A stretch of 48,787 nt of DNA from Zetaproteobacteria bacterium CG_4_9_14_3_um_filter_49_83 (GTDB lineage Bacteria; Pseudomonadota; Zetaproteobacteria; Mariprofundales; Mariprofundaceae), in the NCBI GenBank assembly GCA_002791545.1, contig PFXG01000089.1, positions 1-48,787 on the forward strand, in the 5' to 3' direction. The translations under genes and the position numbers were made by a program. Below the pieces are notes generated by a model. That model ran no database searches and was not told the origin of the DNA. It saw nothing but the letters and a program-made list of their open reading frames with translations. Positions 42,523-48,787 of the stretch are shown here, in pieces (position 1 is the stretch's first letter; the number at the start of each line of letters is the position of its first letter).

Positions 42523-44208
42523 ATGCATACATTTAAAGATCACTTCAAAACTTTCTTATTACGCCTCGGCTCCATGACGCTGGCGATTGTTATTCTTACT
42601 GTGCTGGCATTGGCTTCAGTGATCGGCACCGTATTGCTACAGAATCAAAGCCAGGCGGATTACCTGCAACAATTCGGGCCTATCTGGTACTGGGTGTTCC
42701 GCTCACTGGGGCTATTTGATATGTATCATACGTGGTGGTTCCTCTCTCTGCTGGGACTGCTGATGGCTTCGCTCGGCGTATGTTTGTGGCGTCAGATTCC
42801 ACGTATTCTGAAAGATATGCGCAGCCGCAAGGTGACATTGTCTGAAAGTGCGATGAAGCATATGAAGCATATCCAGCACTGGCAGGCGGACCAGCTTGAC
42901 TCAACTGCATTCATCGAGCACGTCAAATGGCAATTAAACGGATGGTCATTCCGTGAAGACAGCTATGCTGATACCCACTATGTGCGCGCCGACAAGGGGC
43001 GTTATAATAAACTGGCATATATTCTGGTGCATGCGGCGATTCTGATTATTCTGATCGGTGGATGGCTTGGTGTGCAGTATGGTTTCCGGGGCGATATGGC
43101 GGTGCCGGAAGGTAGTAAGGAAAGTGAGATTTCCTATTTGAAAGGTACCAGCACGGAATACATGAAAATGCCGTTTGAAGTTCAGTGTAATAGTTTTGAT
43201 ATTGATTTCTATCCCAATGGTATGCCCAAGGAATTTCGTAGTAATCTGACGATTATCGATCAGGGCAAGGAAGTACTGACATCAGATATTATTGTGAACG
43301 AACCCCTGTATTATAAAGGTGTTCGCATTTATCAGGCCAGTTTTGGTGATGGTGGTTCAAATATTCATCTGAAACTTTTCCGTATGGATGGCACTTCCGA
43401 TGTTGCTGAGGCACAGGCCAGGGTGTACACCAAATACAAGGATGAAAAATCAGGTGCAACGCTTGAGATTACTGACTTCCGTCCACACAACGTTGAAAAT
43501 ATGGCGGAAGCCGACCAACCGAAGGACTTTAAGGATCTGGGCGCATCAGTGGATATGATTTTCCGTGCCTCAGGCGTTAAGCCGGTAAAAGTTCGCAGCT
43601 TTATTGATCCGTTTGTTCTCGAAGAGCAAAACAGGGGAAGCTTTTTCCAGATTTCACTTAGCGGGGACACGAAGGAGTTTCAGCCATTTGCCCTGGGTCT
43701 GGACTTCAGCAACGAAAAAGAGTGGCTGCTGTTTGTGGCTTTTGTGAAACATCTGGCAGCCACTGAGATGAAATCGCCGGAAGATAGTAAAATGGCATTC
43801 AAAGCTGCTCTGGATGAAGTGTTTCCAGATGGAAAACCGGACAACTTCAAAGACATGGCGGTGCGGGTCATGCAGGCCGTACAGACAATTCCCCGTTTGC
43901 CTTGGCCGTTTCTGCCTGTGCTCGACGATTATGATCAGAAATATTATACAGGCCTCCAGGTGGCCAGTGATCCGGGCATGAATGTGGTGTGGATCGGTAG
44001 TGCTTTGCTGGTGATCGGTTTGTACATCATGTTTTATGTGTCACACCGGAAAGTCTGGCTGGTCATTAAACAGCATGAAAAAGGCTATAGCATTTCACTG
44101 GCAGGTATGAGTAACAGGAACCCTCTCAATTTTGACCGTGAGTTTCATGATATTTTAAGTAATCTTGACCAATATACGCGGACTTTCGGAAAAGGAGACG
44201 CTTCATGA
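42523..44208 (+). CDS. resB: ResB/CcsB cytochrome c biogenesis protein
   Basis: A 561-residue membrane protein of System II cytochrome c maturation, which keeps heme and apocytochrome thiols competent at the outer face of the inner membrane. Membrane helices lie near 16-37, 65-88 and 163-182, with a fourth near 485-505. A large periplasmic domain (about 190-480) includes VNEPLYYKGVRIYQASFGD, a family signature. The stop overlaps the ccsA start by four bases, so translation is coupled. Confidence 0.93.
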   Translation: MHTFKDHFKTFLLRLGSMTLAIVILTVLALASVIGTVLLQNQSQADYLQQFGPIWYWVFRSLGLFDMYHTWWFLSLLGLLMASLGVCLWRQIPRILKDMRSRKVTLSESAMKHMKHIQHWQADQLDSTAFIEHVKWQLNGWSFREDSYADTHYVRADKGRYNKLAYILVHAAILIILIGGWLGVQYGFRGDMAVPEGSKESEISYLKGTSTEYMKMPFEVQCNSFDIDFYPNGMPKEFRSNLTIIDQGKEVLTSDIIVNEPLYYKGVRIYQASFGDGGSNIHLKLFRMDGTSDVAEAQARVYTKYKDEKSGATLEITDFRPHNVENMAEADQPKDFKDLGASVDMIFRASGVKPVKVRSFIDPFVLEEQNRGSFFQISLSGDTKEFQPFALGLDFSNEKEWLLFVAFVKHLAATEMKSPEDSKMAFKAALDEVFPDGKPDNFKDMAVRVMQAVQTIPRLPWPFLPVLDDYDQKYYTGLQVASDPGMNVVWIGSALLVIGLYIMFYVSHRKVWLVIKQHEKGYSISLAGMSNRNPLNFDREFHDILSNLDQYTRTFGKGDAS

Positions 44209-45446
44209 ATACTGCAACACAAAACAGAGGTATCCTGAGTGCACTGTACGAGGGACGTATCAGCTATATTCGCTTCTGGGCTTATATCGGCATGATGCTT
44301 GGCGCTACTGGCCTGGCGCTTTGGGGTGGTAACGGCTACAACGAAGACAATTATTTATTCATGCTGGTCAGCATGCAGGGTCTGATCTGGCTGGGAACCG
44401 GTGGCTTGCTGGCAGCAGGCGCGGCGATTGTTGCTTCGATGGTGAAGCCGGGTGTTTTACGCAATACAGCAGCGGCAGTCATGGTTCCCTGGTTCGATGG
44501 TGGTGTGCTGATGGTGGCTCTGATGGCGGCATTAACAGTGTTCGAGCCAGCAGCTTCAGCTGTATCTTATCTGGATCAGTCGAATTTATTTGCTGGCAAA
44601 GTGATCATGACGATGAATGTGTTACTGTTGTTCTCGTCGATTTGTTATATCGCTTATTTATTCGCGCCTGAATCGTTTATCGGCAAGATGGCGACATTAA
44701 CGGCCTGGCTCGGCGTATATGCCGGTGGTTCCGCCTTGTTATTACGTTGGTACGAATCCTATTTGCTACTGGACGGTGAAATCGGACATGCACCGGTATC
44801 AAACATCTATGAAGTGTTTATTTTGTTATTCTGCATTACCACGGTGATCTACTTGCAATGGGAACGTCGCTACGATGCTAAAGCGATGGGTGCATTTGTC
44901 ATGGTGCTTGTTGCGGCGGGTGTGTTTTTTGGCGTATGGCTGGATTCCGTCGGGCAGGGTGAAATCAAACCATTGGTACCTGCGCTGAAATCCTACTGGA
45001 TGAAAATCCACGTGCCATTGAACTTTGTCGGTTATGGCGCATTTGCCGTAGCTTGTGGAGCCGGTATGGCATGGTTGTTCCGTGCCCGCCTTGAAGTTAA
45101 TGGAAGCAGTGCCTTGCTACGTGTGTTCCCAACCCTCGATCAACTGGATCAACTGGCCTACAAATCTGTAGCCGTCGGCTTTCCGGCATTCACGCTGGCG
45201 ACCATTCTTGGTGCTGCCTGGGCGGCTGAAGCATGGGGTGGTTATTGGTCATGGGATCCAAAAGAAACCTGGGCGCTGATTGTCTGGCTGGTCTACGGCG
45301 CTTATTTACATGTGCGTGTATCTCATGGTTGGCATGGTCGCACCCTGGCATGGTGGACTGTGATTGCCTTTTTGGTAACAGTATTCTGTTTTCTGGGTGT
45401 AAATATGTATTTATCGGGATTGCATTCATACGGCCGTTTAGCCTGA
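44205..45446 (+). CDS. ccsA: CcsA/ResC heme-attachment protein
   Basis: A 413-residue multi-pass protein (about eight or nine helices) that exports and presents heme for cytochrome c attachment together with ResB. GGYWSWDPKETW (about 345-356) is the tryptophan-rich WWD heme-binding motif. A conserved histidine is seen in LPLNFVGYGAF's flank and HVRVSHGWHGR near the C-terminus. It overlaps resB by ATGA. A working System II implies the cell makes c-type cytochromes. Confidence 0.93.
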   Translation: MNTATQNRGILSALYEGRISYIRFWAYIGMMLGATGLALWGGNGYNEDNYLFMLVSMQGLIWLGTGGLLAAGAAIVASMVKPGVLRNTAAAVMVPWFDGGVLMVALMAALTVFEPAASAVSYLDQSNLFAGKVIMTMNVLLLFSSICYIAYLFAPESFIGKMATLTAWLGVYAGGSALLLRWYESYLLLDGEIGHAPVSNIYEVFILLFCITTVIYLQWERRYDAKAMGAFVMVLVAAGVFFGVWLDSVGQGEIKPLVPALKSYWMKIHVPLNFVGYGAFAVACGAGMAWLFRARLEVNGSSALLRVFPTLDQLDQLAYKSVAVGFPAFTLATILGAAWAAEAWGGYWSWDPKETWALIVWLVYGAYLHVRVSHGWHGRTLAWWTVIAFLVTVFCFLGVNMYLSGLHSYGRLA

Positions 45447-45492
45447 TTGCCGGGGATGCTCAATGGCATGTTTGAGCTAAAAGGAGTGGGGA

Positions 45493-46350
45493 ATGCTGCG
45501 TAAGATTGTTTTTCCGGCAGCAGGTATGGGAACGCGCTTTTTACCTGCAACCAAAGCAACACCAAAAGAGATGCTGACAATTGTCGATAAACCGCTAATT
45601 CAATATGGCGTTGAAGAAGCCCTGGAAGCAGGCATGGATAAAATTGTCATGATCACAGGGCGTGGAAAACGCGCCATTGAAGATCATTTCGATATTTCTG
45701 CCGAATTGGAGCTTAATCTGCGAGCAGCAGGTAAGCATGAGATGCTGGAGAAGATATCCAAGCTTTCGCGTAAAACTACCGTCTCCTATGTTCGCCAGAA
45801 GCAGCCGCTTGGTTTAGGCCATGCGGTGCTTTGCGCTGAACCCTGGGTGGGTAATGAGCCGTTCGGTGTTTCGCTGGCTGATGAGTTGATCTGTTCTCCG
45901 CATGGATCAGCTATGGCGCAATTGCGAGCTGTTTTTGAAAAGACCGGTGCTTCTGTTATTGGACTTGCACGTGTGCCCAAGTCTGACGTGCATAAATATG
46001 GTATTGTAAAAGCTGAGCAGGAAGGTGATTTGCTTCGCTTGACCGGCATGGTTGAAAAGCCAGCGACCGAAGATGCGCCATCTGATCTGGCAATGATTGG
46101 ACGTTACATCTTCACACCGCGCTTGTTTGAACTGCTCGAAACCACACCAAGCGGTAAGGGTGGTGAAATTCAGCTAACCGATGCAATGGCACTACTGGCA
46201 CAGGAAGAACCGATGTATGGTGTCATCATCGAAGGTCAGCGCTTTGACGCCGGCAATCCGCTTGGCTTTCTCACAGCAAACCTTGTGCTGGGACTGGAGA
46301 ATGAAGAATTCGCTGACGATTTACGTCGGATTTTAAAGCAGTACCTGTGA
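45493..46350 (+). CDS. galU: UTP--glucose-1-phosphate uridylyltransferase
   Basis: A 285-residue nucleotidyltransferase that makes UDP-glucose for envelope polysaccharides. PAAGMGTRFLPATKATPKEM near the N-terminus binds UTP, and VEKP near residue 190 is the second family motif. The length is normal. AAAAGGAGTGGGG precedes the ATG. The stop overlaps the tsaB GTG start (GTGA). Confidence 0.95.
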   Translation: MLRKIVFPAAGMGTRFLPATKATPKEMLTIVDKPLIQYGVEEALEAGMDKIVMITGRGKRAIEDHFDISAELELNLRAAGKHEMLEKISKLSRKTTVSYVRQKQPLGLGHAVLCAEPWVGNEPFGVSLADELICSPHGSAMAQLRAVFEKTGASVIGLARVPKSDVHKYGIVKAEQEGDLLRLTGMVEKPATEDAPSDLAMIGRYIFTPRLFELLETTPSGKGGEIQLTDAMALLAQEEPMYGVIIEGQRFDAGNPLGFLTANLVLGLENEEFADDLRRILKQYL

Positions 46351-47003
46351 TATATCCGCTTGTCGCGCTGGACGCTGCATATGGTGCAACAGCGGCCTGT
46401 ATTATCGATGCCAGCGGTAAGATTGTTTCTGCTCAGAGCACAGAAACTCTGCAACACTCACAAACGATTCTTCCGCTGCTTTCACAGTTAATGCAACAGG
46501 CTGAACTTACGTGGCAAGCGGTGAATGCTTTTGCCGTCGGTCAGGGCCCGGGTTCATTTACCGGCCTGCGTATTGCGGCTTCGACCCTCGCCGGACTGAA
46601 TGCTTCGATGAACAGGCCCGTTCTGCCTGTTTCTTCATTGGCTATTACCGCCGGGCAAAGTCAGTGCGATGATATCTGGGTTGTTGAAGATGCACGGGCT
46701 GGCGAAGTCTTTGTCGGACACTATGTGAATGGTCAGGCTGTGCAGGCCGATGCATGTATGCTGGCCACAGAGCTGATGTTACCGGTTGCTGCCCGAATCG
46801 CGTCGCATGCTGCTGACAGCGTGTTACTGAAGCTGTTGGATAAGGAGTTTGAGCGCATGCCGCTGGCCCTTGAGCGGGATTTGGCGCTGTCGCAACTGGT
46901 TCAGCGTGAACTTCTGCAATGCGACACATATTCGCTACCGCAACAGGTTTATCCGCTGTACCTGCAATTATCACAAGCTGAAAGGATGGCAAAACATGAC
47001 TGA
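46347..47003 (+). CDS. tsaB: tRNA threonylcarbamoyladenosine biosynthesis protein TsaB
   Basis: A 218-residue protein of the ASKHA fold that partners TsaD in making t6A at position 37 of tRNAs. ALDAAYGATAACI at the N-terminus and GQGPGSFTGLRIAAS (about 64-78) are its family motifs. The start is a GTG overlapping the galU stop. It overlaps the phosphatase gene by eight bases. The divergent TsaC-family gene about 4 kb upstream belongs to the same pathway family but is not in the same transcript. Confidence 0.93.
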   Translation: MIYPLVALDAAYGATAACIIDASGKIVSAQSTETLQHSQTILPLLSQLMQQAELTWQAVNAFAVGQGPGSFTGLRIAASTLAGLNASMNRPVLPVSSLAITAGQSQCDDIWVVEDARAGEVFVGHYVNGQAVQADACMLATELMLPVAARIASHAADSVLLKLLDKEFERMPLALERDLALSQLVQRELLQCDTYSLPQQVYPLYLQLSQAERMAKHD

Positions 47004-47490
47004 ATCCCGTCAGAAAGTTGTCTTTGTGTGTCTGGGCAATATTTGTCGCTCACCACAAGCCGAATATATCGTGGCGCAGCGCGCCAGTGAGCGCGGATTA
47101 GCCGATAAGTTTATATTTGAATCGGCTGGTACGGGTGACTGGCATGTTGGCAACAGGGCCGATACACGCTCGCAGGCAAAAGCCCGTGAACATGGCATTG
47201 ATATGCACGCGCATCGGGCGCAACAGATCACGGCAAAAAACACCCGTCGTTGGGACTGGTTTGTGGCGATGGACCGACATAATCAGCGCGATCTGATGCA
47301 AATGGGTGTTCCGGCTGATCGCATCCTGATGATGCGTCAGGCAGAAGCGGGTTTTGCCAATAATCCGGATGTGCCGGACCCCTACTACGGGGCGGGCGAT
47401 GGATTTGAAACGGTATATCAGATTTTGCTACAAAATGCTGATGCGATTCTTGATGTGCTGAACGAAAAAGCAGTAGAGCTCCGCGCATGA
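46996..47490 (+). CDS. Low-molecular-weight protein tyrosine phosphatase
   Basis: A 164-residue phosphatase. C12-LGNICR18-S is the CX5R(S) active-site loop, and VPDPYYG further on supplies the acid aspartate. The start at 46996 is chosen because the active-site loop normally lies within the first 20 residues. It is translated from within the end of tsaB and ends in ATGA with lipA. Homologues commonly control exopolysaccharide tyrosine kinases; none is in the window. Confidence 0.92.
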   Translation: MTESRQKVVFVCLGNICRSPQAEYIVAQRASERGLADKFIFESAGTGDWHVGNRADTRSQAKAREHGIDMHAHRAQQITAKNTRRWDWFVAMDRHNQRDLMQMGVPADRILMMRQAEAGFANNPDVPDPYYGAGDGFETVYQILLQNADAILDVLNEKAVELRA

Positions 47491-48401
47491 GCCGCAAAGT
47501 TATCCCCATCCAGCTTGCCTCACAGGGCGAGTCCATGACCGGCAAACCGGCCTGGTTGAAGGTTCGTGCGCCGATGTCGAAAGAATATAAAGACATCGTC
47601 AAGATGATGCGCGAGCTGAAATTGAACACGGTGTGTGAAGAAGCCTCCTGCCCGAATATCGGTGGTTGCTGGAAGCAGGGTTCGGCGACGTTTATGATCC
47701 TTGGCCGCGTCTGTACGCGCACTTGCGCCTTTTGTGATGTCGAAACAGGCAAGCCCGATCCGGTTGATGCAGACGAGGCGATCAATCTGGCTAAAGCTGT
47801 GGCTAAGATAGGTTTGAAGCATGTGGTGATCACGTCGGTAGATCGGGATGACCTGAAAGACGGTGGTGCCGGACATTACGCTGAAGTCATCCGTCAACTC
47901 AAGGCACGACAACCAGAAGTGACCATCGAAATCCTCACGCCTGATTTTCAGCGTAAGGCTGATTCATGTCTTAACACGATCATGGAGGCCAGGCCGGACA
48001 TCTTTAATCACAACCTGGAAACTGTCCCGCGCCTGTACCGCTCGGTTCGCCCCGGCGCACGCTATTTTACCAGTCTGCGATTGTTGCAACGCGCCAAGGA
48101 GCTTGATCCGTCAGTGGTCACCAAATCCGGCGTCATGCTTGGCCTTGGTGAGGAGCGTGATGAAATCCTGCAGGTGATGGATGATTTGCGTGAAGCCGAT
48201 GTCGATATTCTGACCATTGGCCAGTATTTGCGGCCGAGTGCTAAACACCATCCGGTGATGAAATACTGGTCGCCGGAAGAATTTGATGATCTGAAATACC
48301 TCGCCGAGAAAAAAGGCTTTGGCATGGTTGCTTCGGGACCGTTGGTTCGAAGCTCATTTCATGCCGACGAAGTATTTGCTGCATTGAAGCTGAAGAAGTA
48401 A
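47487..48401 (+). CDS. lipA: Lipoyl synthase
   Basis: A 304-residue radical-SAM enzyme inserting two sulfurs into octanoyl groups on 2-oxoacid dehydrogenases. The auxiliary cluster ligands C50, C55 and C61 and the radical-SAM ligands C76, C80 and C83 (CTRTCAFC) are all present. The C-terminal RSSF supplies the serine that ligates the auxiliary cluster. The start overlaps the phosphatase stop by four bases. No lipB is nearby. Confidence 0.96.
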   Translation: MSRKVIPIQLASQGESMTGKPAWLKVRAPMSKEYKDIVKMMRELKLNTVCEEASCPNIGGCWKQGSATFMILGRVCTRTCAFCDVETGKPDPVDADEAINLAKAVAKIGLKHVVITSVDRDDLKDGGAGHYAEVIRQLKARQPEVTIEILTPDFQRKADSCLNTIMEARPDIFNHNLETVPRLYRSVRPGARYFTSLRLLQRAKELDPSVVTKSGVMLGLGEERDEILQVMDDLREADVDILTIGQYLRPSAKHHPVMKYWSPEEFDDLKYLAEKKGFGMVASGPLVRSSFHADEVFAALKLKK

Positions 48402-48436
48402 GGGCGCAGGCCCGATTTTTTTATTACTTCAGCTTC
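48386..48436 (+). terminator. Candidate terminator and inverted repeat after lipA
   Basis: GGGC-gcag-GCCC (48402-48413) followed by a run of seven T (48416-48422) is a short stem terminator. Around it, GAAGCTGAA (48386-48394, inside the lipA end) pairs with TTCAGCTTC (48428-48436), and GTAA with TTAC. The larger stem includes the last codons of lipA. Confidence 0.55.
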
Positions 48437-48468
48437 TAGTGCATCATCCCATAGAATGACACACTTAT

Positions 48469-48624
48469 TCATATAGTTAACGGCTTTCCCGTATAAGTCC
48501 ATTGGAATGGCTTTGCCCTTGTGTTGTTATACGTCCTGATATATTCCATGATTTGATTTGCCATTTGCTCAGAAGATTTCCATACGCCTCCCTTAATCCA
48601 TAGGTGTCTACACAAGTAGTTCAT
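48469..48624 (-). pseudogene. IS630-family transposase, C-terminal remnant
   Basis: A 51-residue minus-strand frame. It reads WIKGGVWKSSEQMANQIMEYI and then TYNNTRAKPFQWTYTGKPL near its end. This matches the C-terminal tail of IS630-type DDE transposases (helix, then YN...PFxWTYTGKPL). An in-frame stop lies two codons upstream of its first ATG, and I cannot trace the DDE core in the remaining 160 bp, so it is a fragment of an inactive element or is frameshifted further out. Confidence 0.65.
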
Positions 48625-48787
48625 GGCTCACCCTCCCTGCCTAAGAAAATGGGGCATCGCGATGCTGGCAATACGATTCAGATCTTCAATTGAATGGTTC
48701 TGTAGCCGACATTCCGCACCCATAATTTTTAATTTCAGGAATAACACCTGAGATAGCGAGTTCCCATTAGGCGCAACAGTTTCTCAT
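48625..48787. other. Right-edge region, no clear gene
   Basis: On the minus strand a frame after a stop at the window edge reads about 51 residues (including MGAECRLQNHSIEDLNRIA) to a TGA at 48628-48630. I do not recognise it. It may be part of the IS630-type element in another frame. Confidence 0.25.

Noticed and set aside
1-48787. CRISPR arrays, tRNA or rRNA genes
   Set aside because: No regularly spaced repeats, cloverleaf with a CCA end, or rRNA-like conserved blocks were found on reading both strands.

Overview
The window (48,787 bp, moderate G+C, gene-dense, few gaps) reads as bacterial chromosome from a Gram-negative proteobacterium. The evidence is periplasmic machinery (PBP1C with a bacterial alpha-2-macroglobulin), PrmA, RibF, TsaB and LipA of proteobacterial type, and System II (ResB/CcsA) cytochrome c maturation. 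A deep-branching or iron/sulfur-oxidising lineage such as Zetaproteobacteria would fit, but this is an impression and not shown by the sequence.

Layout. 1-391: degenerate left edge with the tail of a broken sensor-type gene. 392-10767: a membrane protein facing a minus-strand block of pbpC, a large alpha-2-macroglobulin and an M20 amidohydrolase. 10997-13510: a four-module sulfur-transfer flavoprotein (CoA-disulfide reductase, rhodanese, TusA, DsrE). 13897-15868: a two-gene cassette of ABC-type ATPase plus a small TOPRIM-like protein, resembling the architecture of PARIS and other OLD-like defence systems. 15960-23131: a minus-strand moxR/Bat operon. 23234-25046: leuA behind a classical-looking transcription attenuator with a Leu-rich leader peptide. 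25136-25996: prmA.

26134-34200 is a long co-directional run: FNR-type reductase, ruvX, pyrR, pyrB, pyrC, then an AT-richer BglII-like endonuclease with an MT-A70 methyltransferase, then a PyrK-like Fe-S flavoprotein, argG and a cytochrome b561, closed by an intrinsic terminator. The restriction-modification pair sits between pyrC and the pyrK-like gene, both on the same strand. 34376-38784: two TolB-like beta-propeller proteins and a two-component system. 38888-41546: NUDIX hydrolase, DUF2238 membrane protein, ribF and purE. 41591-42451: a divergent TsaC/YrdC-family gene flanked by imperfect direct repeats. 42523-48401: resB, ccsA, galU, tsaB, low-molecular-weight phosphatase and lipA, several with ATGA-type overlaps. 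The right edge carries an IS630-type transposase remnant.

Most promising items: (1) the leuA attenuator, whose leader peptide may be translated from a leaderless mRNA; (2) the ATPase/TOPRIM-like pair as a candidate defence system; (3) the restriction-modification cassette inside a pyrimidine operon; (4) the repeat-flanked divergent TsaC-like gene. No tRNA, rRNA or CRISPR array was recognised.
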